From the NCBI RefSeq assembly GCF_000367925.1, contig NZ_KB849165.1:3836-67835 (forward strand): 64,000 bases of DNA, given 5' to 3'. The notes under the pieces were generated by a model, which ran no database searches, was not told the origin of the DNA, and saw only the letters and a program-made list of their open reading frames with translations. The stretch is from Acinetobacter bohemicus ANC 3994 (GTDB taxonomy: Bacteria; Pseudomonadota; Gammaproteobacteria; Pseudomonadales; Moraxellaceae). This document shows positions 35,022 through 43,102 of the stretch, in pieces. Made by a program: the position numbers and the translations under genes. Numbering within the stretch: the stretch's first letter is position 1; every line of letters begins with the position of its first letter.

Positions 35022-36319
35022 CAATTTCAGGGAAAGAAATAGAAATTCCTAAAACACAAACGATGCTATCAAAAGATGTAACACAGTGGTTAGTAAGTCA
35101 ATCTGCAGAAATGAAAGCAATAGTAGATAAAATTAAAAAGGCTAATCCTTCACTATCTTCTGAGGATTTAGCACATATTGCTGTCAATGTACGTAATGCT
35201 TTTGTCAATGCTGCACGTCAGTCTATTGGGGATATAAAAGTATTTACCAATTTAGAATTAAATAAACCACTTTGGGATTATCGTTACAAAGAAGCGGAAT
35301 TAGCACAACAAGGCTATAGTGGTGATGCACTCAATAAAAAAATGATTGATGATGCATTTGATGGAGACTTACTTGCGAAAGAAACAACTTATGTTGGATG
35401 TTTCGTTGCAGGAACATTAGTTCATACTGATAAGGGGCTTGTACCAATCCAAAATATTCAGGTTGGCGATATGGTTTTATCTAGCCCTGAGCAAGGAAAT
35501 GGGTCAATTCGTGAGTATAAACGAGTAATTAGTACCTTTAAGGCTGAATCAGAAGAAATTTATGAGCTAGTTATTCGCAAACGTATTTATCCAGAAGATG
35601 AGGATGATATTTGTCATGATATATATGAAATGATTTATTTAACAGGAGGACATCCTATCTATGTAGAAAATAGTGTGTTTATTGAGGGGTGGGATAGTGA
35701 AAGTGATATTGATCAAATTAATGCTCGAAGTGGTAGTTGGCAAGCTGCAAGAGATTTAAAAATATATGATCAGGTGATTGTATCTAGTCCAAAGAATGGC
35801 GATGAAGTAGGTTATGAAGTTGTAAGTATTGCACCTGTACAAGATGTTAATCGTGATTATGGCTTTGTTAATGCTGCTAATATGGATGATAATAAGCTAT
35901 TTGATACAATAATATACTTTGATGAAGAAGGTTATAATATCGTAGGGGGTGATATAAAAGGAGGTAAAAAAAATAAAAGGGATTATTTTGTTGGTAACTA
36001 TTGTCATGCAAACTATTCAGATCATTCTTTAATAATTAGAGACTTTAGAGAGAATTATGAGAATGTTATGGCCAATGTAGGGGGGCAGATATTAAATATT
36101 CCAACAATATGCAGAGCTGTTTATAATTTTGAAGTCGAAGACCATCATAGCTATTTTGTTGGTGAACAGGGTTTATGGGTACATAATACTGGAGAGTGTG
36201 GTGGTTATGAATTAGTTCCAGCTAAGAAATTAATTCAAGATACAGAATTTGGTGGTGTTTCAAAAAGTATGCTGAAAAAAAGCAGGTTAGATTTTGATAA
36301 AATAGGGAAATGCGAATAA
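34076..36319 (+). CDS. IS481 transposase fused in frame to a HINT-domain toxin relic
   Basis: The start is the ATG at 34076 after GGAAGCTCT. Roughly residues 1-315 are an IS481 transposase: HTH (LRALAKRYGINQKTVAKWKK), then DDE residues in FHIDIAEMQ, VLTDNGIQF and NGQVERMNRTIKE. The native frame has no stop inside the IS, so from 35022 translation continues into a polymorphic-toxin fragment with a HINT protease domain, and after 36250 into the second IS1 copy, stopping at 36317-36319. The open frame beginning at ATG 34061 numbers 752 residues. Whether a stable fusion is made is unknown; the HINT domain could in principle cleave itself. It may simply be a transposase with a long passenger tail. 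Confidence 0.75.
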   Translation: MGQVLHSSATTTQAVRRAIQNSQESLRALAKRYGINQKTVAKWKKRTSVDDLTTGPKNPCSSVLSPEDEAAIVAFRKRTLLPLDDCLYALQPSIPYLTRSSLHRCLQRHGISRLPEVQGDRPVRKRFKSYPIGYFHIDIAEMQTAQGKLYLFVAIDRTSKFAFTELHTKAGKMAAAQFLRNLVKAVPYRIHTVLTDNGIQFTNRTCDRYASEHIFDRVCTECGIEHRLTKVKHPWTNGQVERMNRTIKEATVKRFHYDDHTQLCTHLADFIAAYNFGRRLKTLRGLTPYEFICKQWTNEPELFKIDPIHQMPGLNTISGKEIEIPKTQTMLSKDVTQWLVSQSAEMKAIVDKIKKANPSLSSEDLAHIAVNVRNAFVNAARQSIGDIKVFTNLELNKPLWDYRYKEAELAQQGYSGDALNKKMIDDAFDGDLLAKETTYVGCFVAGTLVHTDKGLVPIQNIQVGDMVLSSPEQGNGSIREYKRVISTFKAESEEIYELVIRKRIYPEDEDDICHDIYEMIYLTGGHPIYVENSVFIEGWDSESDIDQINARSGSWQAARDLKIYDQVIVSSPKNGDEVGYEVVSIAPVQDVNRDYGFVNAANMDDNKLFDTIIYFDEEGYNIVGGDIKGGKKNKRDYFVGNYCHANYSDHSLIIRDFRENYENVMANVGGQILNIPTICRAVYNFEVEDHHSYFVGEQGLWVHNTGECGGYELVPAKKLIQDTEFGGVSKSMLKKSRLDFDKIGKCE
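35022..36250 (+). pseudogene. Polymorphic toxin fragment with pre-toxin HINT domain
   Basis: The segment between IS481 and IS1. It begins with a helical region (MLSKDVTQWLVSQSAEMKAI, NVRNAFVNAARQSIGD) typical of the part before toxin-delivery HINT domains. The HINT domain follows: catalytic Cys447 in VGCFVAGTLVHT, LVPIQNIQVGDMVLS, the TGGHPIYVE block, VEDHHSYFVGEQGLWVHN and the terminal His708-Asn709 (numbering of the 752-residue frame). The toxin after WVHN is reduced to about 15 residues (GGYELVPAKKLIQDTEF) before IS1. Both the N-terminal delivery part and the toxin are gone, so it is a scar of a secreted effector gene such as Rhs, CdiA or MafB types. Confidence 0.75.
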
Positions 36320-37038
36320 CTCTAGAAATCAAATGTCCAACCTGCCTCAGTGAGAGTATAAAGAAAAATGGCATCAAGGTAGATGGGAAACAAAACTATC
36401 AGTGCAAAGACTGTAAACGTCAGTTTATTGGTGACCATGCACTCAGCTATCAAGGGTGTAATTCAGGTATTACTCGTAAAATATTACAGTTAATGGTCAG
36501 AGGCAACGGTATACGAGATATTGCTGAAGTTGAGCGTATCAGTATCGGTAAAGTTTTACGCACTTTAAGTGAATCAACATATCAAATTCAGCCTAAACAA
36601 AGTTATTACGAATCTATCGAAGTGGATGAATTCTGGACTTTTGTAGGAAATAAAAATAATAAACAATGGCTTATTTACGCCTACCATCGAGAAACAGGTG
36701 AGATTATTGCTTATGTTTGGGGTAAAAGAGATTTAGCTACAGTCCAACTGCTGAAGGCAAAGCTTAAACAATTAGGTGTTCACTACACTCGAATTGCAAG
36801 TGATCATTGGGACAGTTTCATCACTGCTTTTAAAAACTGCAAGCAAAGTATTGGTAAGTTTTTTACTGTGGGTATTGAAGGCAATAATTGTAAAATAAGG
36901 CATCGAATTAGGCGTGGCTTTAGAAAAAGCTGTAATTTTTCGAAAAAGCTTGAAAACCATTTTAAAGCCTTCGACTTAACCTTCTTTTATATCAATAATG
37001 GCTTCATTTAATGTCAGCATACTTTTTTAAACACCACC
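36251..37038 (+). mobile_element. IS1-family insertion sequence, copy 2 (788 bp), inverted relative to copy 1
   Basis: Ends GGTGGTGTTTC...AAACACCACC, the same length as copy 1 and encoding an identical protein. Left flank ACAGAATTT, right flank TGATATAAG: no target duplication. The right side abuts a truncated IS6 transposase, so this copy landed in, or recombined with, an older IS. Together with copy 1 it encloses 31082-36250. Confidence 0.88.
36310..37011 (+). CDS. IS1-family transposase (single-frame type), second identical copy
   Basis: 233 residues, identical to the product of 30321-31022: zinc ribbon CPTCLSE/CKDCKRQF, DDE residues in VDEFWTF, ASDHWDSF and GIEGNNCK. The start ATG overlaps the end of the transposase-HINT fusion frame. 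Perfect identity between the copies implies recent duplication or gene conversion. Confidence 0.9.
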   Translation: MRITLEIKCPTCLSESIKKNGIKVDGKQNYQCKDCKRQFIGDHALSYQGCNSGITRKILQLMVRGNGIRDIAEVERISIGKVLRTLSESTYQIQPKQSYYESIEVDEFWTFVGNKNNKQWLIYAYHRETGEIIAYVWGKRDLATVQLLKAKLKQLGVHYTRIASDHWDSFITAFKNCKQSIGKFFTVGIEGNNCKIRHRIRRGFRKSCNFSKKLENHFKAFDLTFFYINNGFI

Positions 37039-37346
37039 TGATATAAGTTTCATCCATATACCATGAATGTAAATCTGTAGGATTACGCCAATACCAGCGT
37101 AACCGTTTTTCCATTTCTGGAGCATAATGCTGAACCCAACGATAAATGTGGTGTGATCAACATTCACACCTCGTTCAGCAAGCATTTCTTAAAGTTCACG
37201 ATAACTAATACCGTATTTACAGTACCAACGTACAGTCCAAAGAATGATTTCGCCACGAAAATGCCGACCATGAAATGGATTCATCAACTGTATCTCTGAC
37301 AAACAAGATATTTAGCTTAGCATGTCAGGCTATTTGCAACAGTGCC
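37039..37346 (-). mobile_element. IS6-family (IS26/IS1007-like) remnant, transposase 5' part only
   Basis: On the minus strand from ATG 37284 the reading is MNPFHGRHFRGEIILWTVRW then YCKYGISYREL, the IS6 transposase N-terminus. The gene is dead: a stop replaces the codon after YREL, a frameshift follows DHTTF, and the rest (NPTDLHSWYMDETY region) is cut by IS1 at 37038. The IS6 terminal repeat is visible on the right as TTTGCAACAGTGCC, ending at 37346, and it lies inside an IS30 transposase gene. Confidence 0.78.
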
Positions 37347-37673
37347 ATGCATACTGGCAGCAATATATGAAGCAATATGTTCAGAACTCCATTGCAGAGC
37401 AAGATAATTTTTGACCTGTTTCCATACAGCAGGATCAACAGTTTTATGATTTGAGCTATGACGTATTTTTGCCAGCTTATGAGCATGTTTAGCAAAGTAA
37501 CCATTTCTGTTTCGATTACGTTTGATCTCTCTACAAATCGTAGATGGGGCACGCTCTAATCTGAGTGCAATATGACGCTTAGAAAAACCTTCACGTAATA
37601 AACTTCTCCTACAGATAGCAATCGCAATTTTAACAATTTGACAGATGGGATTTTTAACAGAAGTCATCTTCAA
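37347..37673 (-). pseudogene. IS30-family transposase fragment interrupted by IS6
   Basis: About 109 residues from ATG 37673: an HTH of IS30 type (SKRHIALRLERAPSTICREI, KRNRNRNGYFAKHAHKLA) and DPAVWKQVKNYLALQWSSEH, which closely matches the IS30 piece fused to hipA near 7.9 kb. After IAASMHG the frame enters the IS6 end. The DDE domain is absent. It shows that related IS30 elements once sat at two places in this window. Confidence 0.75.
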
Positions 37674-37748
37674 ATTTTGTACGATGGTCAGATTAGCCCT
37701 TTTTAAAATTGCATAAATGAAGCTTGATCAATTGGATACTTAAGTATG

Positions 37749-37769
37749 TAGTAGTGGTAACTATACTGG
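37749..37769. repeat. Short inverted repeat upstream of the integrase
   Basis: TGGTAAC and GTTACCA flank TATACTG. It lies in the 240-base gap before the integrase and could be a protein-binding site; evidence is symmetry only. Confidence 0.35.
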
Positions 37770-37825
37770 TTACCAAAAACTAATTTTTATAATATTTATC
37801 TAATAAAAATAATATTTTACATTTT

Positions 37826-37854
37826 TATATGATGCGTATCATACGCATCATATA
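37826..37854. promoter_or_regulatory. 29-bp perfect palindrome upstream of the integrase gene
   Basis: Two 14-base arms (TATATGATGCGTAT and its complement) around a central C, 64 bases before the integrase ATG. Long perfect symmetry in this position suggests an operator for integrase control or an accessory binding site of the attachment region. Confidence 0.6.
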
Positions 37855-37917
37855 TATTCCCTCCTATTTTGATATAATTGATCTGACCAATTCTCTGATA
37901 GGTTTCATTTAAAATTC

Positions 37918-39120
37918 ATGAGTCTTACTGAAATTAAAGTCCGCCAAGCTCATTGCAAGGATAAAACTTGTTTTTTATCCGACGAAGATGGACTTAGCCT
38001 GAAAATTGAGCCTAATGGAAGAAAATCTTGGTGCTATCGCTATACAGATCCAAAAACAAAAAAACGTCGCCGCATTCAGTTAGGGCTTTATCCTGATTTA
38101 TCTCTGAAAAAGGCACGACAAGTGAGAGATGATTTTAGAGACAATAATTTTTGTTTTGAAAAAGATACCTCTTCCAAATTAATCACTTTTCGTAAAGTAG
38201 GGGAAGATTGGTTACAATTCAAACTTAAGAATGCATTCAATGATTCACCGCGTTGTGGTGTTTTACAGCTAGCAGAAATATGTTTACAGCATGACATTTA
38301 TCCAGATCTTCAGGATATGCCTTTTCAAAACATTAAGCGCTATGACCTAGTTTCAGTAATTAAAAAAATAGAGGCGCGCCAAGTAAAAGAACCTGTCAAG
38401 AAAGCTTGTAGTTATTTGAACCAAATTTATGACTACGCTGTAGCGATGGGTTATTGTGAATACAATATCGCCCATGGTTTAAATAAAATTACCGTCAACA
38501 ATAAAATCAAGAAGAACTACCCTTATTTAAAAGCGGAGGATATATCCGATTTTATGAATAAATTACAAAAGTTGGATACCCATCCAATTGTTAAAAAAGC
38601 ACTTATGTTTAAATTACATACTGGCGTGCGAGGGGCTGAATTGTTATTAGCTGAGCCTCATCATTTTGATTTAAATGATAAAATTTGGAGGATTCCAGCC
38701 TTACATATTAAACAGTTTCGACGGAAAGTTATATTAGGGCATGAAATTCCAGATTTTTTAGTTCCACTTTCAGATCAGGCTTTAGAGATTTTAAAAGATG
38801 TAATGCAATGGTCATTTGGTGACAAATACATTTTTTCCAGCCCACGAAAATATAATCAACCGATTCATTTCAATACATTAAATATGGCTATTCGTAAAAT
38901 GGGTTATGGTAAACATCAATTATCCTCTCATGGACTACGTTCTACTTTCAGTACGATTTTGAATGACTCTGGTTTGTTCCAAGAGAATTGGATTGAGGCA
39001 CAACTTTCACATATTGATAAGAATCGTACACGTGCAAGCTATAATCATGCTGAATATTTAGTTCAACGAACTGAAATGATGCAGTGGTGGGCTGATTATT
39101 TGAGTAATGCTAAGTGTTGA
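37918..39120 (+). CDS. int: P4-type tyrosine integrase (DUF4102 N-terminal domain)
   Basis: 400 residues. The N-terminal arm-binding domain (SLTEIKVRQAHCKD, FLSDEDGLSLKIEPNGRKSW, RRIQLGLYPDLSLKKAR) is typical of phage P4-like integrases of genomic islands. The catalytic set is complete: Arg in HTGVRGAELL, HGLRSTFST (HxxR), LSHIDKN (His) and ASYNHAEYL (Tyr). The length is normal. It should cut and join at a tRNA or gene-end attachment site; no tRNA is adjacent here, so the island has been rearranged or moved. The stop codon lies at the junction with the IS605-type element, which may have supplied it. Confidence 0.9.
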   Translation: MSLTEIKVRQAHCKDKTCFLSDEDGLSLKIEPNGRKSWCYRYTDPKTKKRRRIQLGLYPDLSLKKARQVRDDFRDNNFCFEKDTSSKLITFRKVGEDWLQFKLKNAFNDSPRCGVLQLAEICLQHDIYPDLQDMPFQNIKRYDLVSVIKKIEARQVKEPVKKACSYLNQIYDYAVAMGYCEYNIAHGLNKITVNNKIKKNYPYLKAEDISDFMNKLQKLDTHPIVKKALMFKLHTGVRGAELLLAEPHHFDLNDKIWRIPALHIKQFRRKVILGHEIPDFLVPLSDQALEILKDVMQWSFGDKYIFSSPRKYNQPIHFNTLNMAIRKMGYGKHQLSSHGLRSTFSTILNDSGLFQENWIEAQLSHIDKNRTRASYNHAEYLVQRTEMMQWWADYLSNAKC

Positions 39121-39140
39121 CATCCTCTCCCCCTTAAAAG

Positions 39141-40511
39141 CATAGGTATCTACACAAATCCCAAGCTTTAGGTTAATTTGAAGAGCATGCTCTTCAATTT
39201 AACATCTCCTGTCTGGATACACGTCTCGTCAGACGATACAACGCCCTCGTAAAACTTAATATGAATCCTCTTTCTTCACTTGCCCCTGCAATTAAAGAAA
39301 TTGCCTCTGCCCAGAAGTCTAGCTTTGCAACTACTCAGGCCGTTTGGCGATTCCTCAATAATGAAAAAATCTCTTTCAAGCAATTGAATGAACCAATACA
39401 GCAACTTGCATTTGAACAGATTGATCAATCCTCTCACTCTTATGCGCTGATTGTTCATGATTGGTCTCAATTACAATATGTGAAACACAACAATAAAACT
39501 CAGCGTCGTCAAAGAACCCATCAATACGATACAGGCTATGAATTACAAAGCAGCCTACTTGTCGATGCTGCATCTGGACTTCCTGTTGCACCTCTTGCCC
39601 AGACTTTGTCTGATGCAACAGGATGTTATTCAACGTTTACAGATGACCACAGTCAGCGTGAAACACACCTAAACTCTCTTCTTCATCAAATACAGCATAT
39701 AGAGAAATCTGTAGTACAAAAGACCTTAGTCCATATTATCGACCGTGAAGGAGATTCAATTGCCCACCTTAGACAGATGAATTATCAAGGATTTAAATGG
39801 TTGATTCGCGCTAAAGAAGGTCATCGAGTCGAGTATCAGGGTCAGACATACAAGGTTGGCGAGATTGCAGAAAAGATAGAAACGCATTCGATCAAAAATA
39901 TTTCCTACAAAGGCAATCAGCATACTTTGCATGTGGGTGAGACCCATATACGCATAACACGTGCAGCAAAACCCAAGCAGAAAGATAGCTCAGGGAAGCG
40001 GGTAGTTCCTGAGCAGGGAGATGCTGTCGATGCAAGGCTGGTTGTTTCTGTGGTTAAGGATTGTGACGGCAAAATTGTGGCGAGATGGTGTTTGCTGAGT
40101 AATGTTGCAATGGATATAGATACAGCAGAATTGAGTACATGGTATTACTGGCGCTGGACAATTGAATGTTATTTCAAATTGCTTAAGCAGGCAGGACATG
40201 ACGTTTAAGCATGGCTACAAACGACACCTCAAGCAATCCTGAGAAGACTACTGATCAGCAGTATGGCTTGTGTGCTGACATGGCGAGTGCAACGTGCTAC
40301 AGATGAGCAGAATATGAGAATTCGGGCATTTCTCACCCGAATTTCAGGTCGGCAACAAAAAAGAGGCAAGCTTGAAAGTGCACCTGCCATATTGGCAGGG
40401 CTTTCAATACTATTGAACACCCTTCAGTTATTGTCAGAGTATTCGCCTGATGAGCTGAATGCGATTGCTAAAATCGCATTCGATTTATAAAAAAATGTGT
40501 AGATACCTATG
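39141..40511 (+). mobile_element. IS4-family insertion sequence (1371 bp) inside the IS605 element
   Basis: Terminal inverted repeats CATAGGTATCTACACA / TGTGTAGATACCTATG. A perfect 9-base target duplication CCTTAAAAG flanks it (39132-39140 and 40512-40520), so the insertion is clean and recent. The target includes the tnpB stop codon. It carries one transposase gene with a premature stop. Confidence 0.92.
39261..40490 (+). pseudogene. IS4-family transposase with an internal stop codon
   Basis: The frame reads 315 residues (SFATTQAVWRFLNN, IVHDWSQLQYVKH, HIIDREGDSI, DTAELSTWYYWRWTIECYF), reaches GHDV, hits TAA at 40206-40208, and continues in the same frame AWLQTTPQAILRRLL to a normal end at 40490. 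The usual residue at the stop is probably Glu in this family (one base change, GAA to TAA). The DDE Glu in YYWRWTIECYFK lies before the stop, but about 93 C-terminal residues are lost, so activity is doubtful unless the stop is read through. Confidence 0.85.
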
Positions 40512-40513
40512 CC

Positions 40514-41581
40514 TTAAAAGAGGGAGATTCCTACAGCTAGACGCTTATGCCCAAGCGCAAGAATGTTCAGTGCTGCATTAATGTCTCTGTCATTTAAACT
40601 GAGACATTTTTCATTGCAACAACGCCATTCTCTTATTCGCAAATCTGCTCTACCTTTCGGACTGCTTGCAGTGATCTCACCACAGCTCGAACAAACTTGG
40701 GTCGTGAAGTTTTCACTCACTTCCTCAAACAAGACCCCTGCGTTCTCGCATTTATACGTGAGCATTGTTTTTAATGCTGAAAAACCTGTATCTAAAACAG
40801 ATTTCGCCATTTTAGTTTTTACAAGCTTCTGAGCACTTAAATCTCCAATAACGATCAGTGCATTATTTTTCACAAGCATACTGCTTGCCTTGTGCAAATG
40901 ATCTTTACGACAGTTCTTAATCTTGGCATGTAATGCACGGACACGCTTTTTATTCTTTGCGCGTTGAGCTATTCCTAATTTCTGCTCATATTGACGATAG
41001 AATTTGGGATTAAAGATCACAGTACCATCGGAACAGGCGGCAATATCTTTTAAACCAAGATCAATACCGATTGCTTTAGTCTCTGTTGGCTTCTCTTGCT
41101 TCGGTGAATCTACAACTAAACAGACATACCAACGTCCACGACTATCCTCAACGAATGAGCCTGTTTTGACCGTATATTTTGACAGCCCATAACTATCCCA
41201 TAGTTTGAATTGGTGCTTACCATACTGAATATAGCCATTCGCATATTTTACAGCGACTTTCTTGAAGGGTATCCAACCAAGGGAACATCTAGCAGATTTT
41301 TTATTACTCACACGCCATTTTAATTTTGCTTTTTTGAACTGTTTTCTTCGAATAACCAATTCTTCTGTCACAGCCTGAATAGTTTGACTATGTAAATTGC
41401 ATTCCTTTGATGTGCCTTTGGTATATTTCGCCACATCGTAAGCTGAAAAGAATTGCCCTTTGCGTTGTAGATGTTTGAAACACAAATCATTGACATAATT
41501 CCAGACAAAATTCACCTCAGATGCTAATTGGTCTAACACCTTGCAATGTTTATCTTTTATGCGTAACTTAAGTGTTTTCAT
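40514..41581 (-). CDS. tnpB: IS605-type TnpB, RNA-guided nuclease
   Basis: 355 residues. N-terminal helical domain with KLRIKDKHCKVLDQLASE; RuvC residues in AIGIDLGLKDIAACSDG (Asp), FEEVSENFTT (Glu) and LNDRDINAALN (Asp); zinc finger CSSCGE ... WRCCNEKC. TnpB proteins of this family cut DNA guided by an omega RNA that overlaps the tnpB 3' end and reaches into the element's right end. Here an IS4-family element has landed at the stop codon, so the omega RNA scaffold is cut from its guide although the protein stays intact. Divergent from tnpA. Confidence 0.9.
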   Translation of the reverse strand: MKTLKLRIKDKHCKVLDQLASEVNFVWNYVNDLCFKHLQRKGQFFSAYDVAKYTKGTSKECNLHSQTIQAVTEELVIRRKQFKKAKLKWRVSNKKSARCSLGWIPFKKVAVKYANGYIQYGKHQFKLWDSYGLSKYTVKTGSFVEDSRGRWYVCLVVDSPKQEKPTETKAIGIDLGLKDIAACSDGTVIFNPKFYRQYEQKLGIAQRAKNKKRVRALHAKIKNCRKDHLHKASSMLVKNNALIVIGDLSAQKLVKTKMAKSVLDTGFSALKTMLTYKCENAGVLFEEVSENFTTQVCSSCGEITASSPKGRADLRIREWRCCNEKCLSLNDRDINAALNILALGHKRLAVGISLF

Positions 41582-41650
41582 ACATTACATGTTAATTGGT
41601 CTATAATGGAAAATTAACAAATAAGATCAGGTCGGCACTGTGTTTTTAAT

Positions 41651-42016
41651 ATGCATATTCACTTGGTCTTTGTGACGAAATATCGTAAAGATGTTTTTAC
41701 AAAACCTATGCTTGATGCAATGGAAGGGATGTTGAAAAAAGTATGTTTAGACTTTGAAGCTAAATTGACTGAATTTAATGGTGAGGATGATCATGTTCAC
41801 TTATTAATTAACTACCCACCAAAAGTTGCTGTTTCAAATTTGGTTAATAGTTTAAAAGGCGTATCGAGTCGGCATTTAAGGAAAGACTTTCCTGAGATCA
41901 AGAACAAGTTATGGGGTGGATCACTTTGGTCGCCAAGCTACTTTGCTTCAAGTTGTGGCGGTGCGCCATTAGAAATCATTAAGCAATACATTGAGCAACA
42001 GCAGACACAACACTAG
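41651..42016 (+). CDS. tnpA: IS200/IS605 TnpA, Y1 HUH transposase
   Basis: 121 residues from the ATG. The frame is open further back (RSGRHCVFN just before the ATG), and family members normally include these residues, but no ATG/GTG/TTG start lies between them and the upstream stop; an ATA codon stands where a start would be expected. The first conserved strand may therefore be missing or start irregularly. HUH motif DDHVHLLI and the nucleophilic Tyr in IIKQYIEQQ are present, as is MHIHLVFVTKYR. It catalyses single-strand transposition. The gene is divergent from tnpB with about 70 bases between them. Confidence 0.85.
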   Translation: MHIHLVFVTKYRKDVFTKPMLDAMEGMLKKVCLDFEAKLTEFNGEDDHVHLLINYPPKVAVSNLVNSLKGVSSRHLRKDFPEIKNKLWGGSLWSPSYFASSCGGAPLEIIKQYIEQQQTQH

Positions 42017-42220
42017 AAGCAGAGCCTTATATCATCCCCATGAATGAGGGTGCTTTACGACTCATTTGATAAACAAACTTTCAAGTAGATCAATAGCTGT
42101 TAACTAAATAAAAATATATTTTATTTAAATTTAGTTAGGACTGATATGAAGAACATGAGGGGAGGAGATCTGATTGATTTTTTAAATTTTAGTTATTTAT
42201 AAAATAATTATACATAAAGC

Positions 42221-42640
42221 TTAGGCTAATTGATAAGCACTATCTGGAAAGAATAAAAGAAAATATTTTTTAATTTCTGCGAATTCATTTAACGTAGGTT
42301 CCCTTTCAAGCAGTTGAAATGTCCAAATAAGTACAGCCTGATGATTATCATAGCAAGAATTGACACCAAGAAAATTAGCCATACCATAACATCTATTGAT
42401 GTTCATTTCTCTAATTAACTGATTTCCTAAGTCACGAGCTGGCTGGCTGATCAATAATTCATTTGGCAACACGGCGTTCATCTCCATAAAATAATCTGAT
42501 GTAGATTCAATCCTTACATTTAAAAAGTTATAATTTAATTGAAATAGATCAAATATACTTTCTATAAGCCGTAATAACCTGCTGTAGGTTAATTTTAGCA
42601 AAGTATTACTCAGCCAACAACTTAAAATAACCCACAGCAA
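42221..42640 (-). CDS. Hypothetical protein
   Basis: 139 residues; not recognised. A later start (MEMNAVLPNELL, near 42486) is possible, because the N-terminal 50 residues look less protein-like. The C-terminal part (ISQPARDLGNQLIREMN, YGMANFLGVNSCYDN, LNEFAEIKKYFLLFFPDSAY) reads as a small helical protein. It is divergent from the HTH gene at 42668, with only 27 bases between the start codons. Confidence 0.4.
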   Translation of the reverse strand: MLWVILSCWLSNTLLKLTYSRLLRLIESIFDLFQLNYNFLNVRIESTSDYFMEMNAVLPNELLISQPARDLGNQLIREMNINRCYGMANFLGVNSCYDNHQAVLIWTFQLLEREPTLNEFAEIKKYFLLFFPDSAYQLA

Positions 42641-42667
42641 GTTATTTTTTTGTAAATTAATTGAAAT

Positions 42668-42889
42668 ATGATTACTTGTAAGTTATCCAGCCTCATGGGC
42701 GATCGAAAAATTTTAAAATTAAGTGCCGTGGTCCATGCAACTGGAATCAATCGCAATACGCTCACAAATATGTATTATGACCGTGCTGTGCGTATTGAAT
42801 TACCAGTTGCCGATAAGTTATGTAAATACTTTAACTGCACGATGAATGACTTGTTTGAGTATGCAGAAGAGGTTGAAGTAAAAGATTAA
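42668..42889 (+). CDS. Small Cro/C1-type HTH regulator
   Basis: 73 residues with a single helix-turn-helix (ILKLSAVVHATGINRNTLTN, then PVADKLCKYFNCTMNDLFEY), the YozG-like compact regulator type. It probably regulates neighbouring genes or its own promoter. Common in phages and islands. It is followed by a strong hairpin at 42958. Confidence 0.8.
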   Translation: MITCKLSSLMGDRKILKLSAVVHATGINRNTLTNMYYDRAVRIELPVADKLCKYFNCTMNDLFEYAEEVEVKD

Positions 42890-42957
42890 CTAATACTTAT
42901 TTTTAGAAGTCTTTCTATCAGGTCTAATACTTTTTTTATAAAAAAATCAAAAACAGA

Positions 42958-42991
42958 GATTTATCTCATTATTTTTATAATGGGATAAATC
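42958..42991. repeat. 15-bp hairpin after the HTH gene
   Basis: GATTTATCTCATTAT and ATAATGGGATAAATC pair along 15 bases (one G-T) with a four-base loop. There is no T-run, so it may act as an mRNA-end or processing structure rather than a simple terminator. Confidence 0.55.
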
Positions 42992-43031
42992 TAAAGATAG
43001 CGATTAATTTATTCATAAGAAGAATTGAGAG

Positions 43032-43065
43032 CTTACCCATAATAGCTCCAACTATTAAGGGTAAG
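43032..43065. repeat. 14-bp hairpin in the leader of the small membrane peptide
   Basis: CTTACCCATAATAG and CTATTAAGGGTAAG pair with one mismatch around CTCCAA, ending 37 bases before the ATG at 43103. It could fold in the 5' leader. Confidence 0.5.
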
Positions 43066-43102
43066 TTCCATGTAGTGCAAATTGCAATATAAGGAATTAC
43101 CA

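Larger units (their letters stand above)
39119..42065. mobile_element. IS200/IS605-type element (divergent tnpA and tnpB), interrupted by an IS4-family element
   Basis: The right end is the sequence around 39119-39140 plus 40512-40530, once a hairpin of TCTCCC and GGGAGA, now split by the IS4 insertion. tnpB (minus) and tnpA (plus) diverge from 41582-41650, as in IS605. The left end lies after tnpA, with GCCTTATATCATCCCC near 42025-42040; its exact edge (about 42065) is uncertain because these elements have no inverted repeats or target duplications. Confidence 0.7.
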
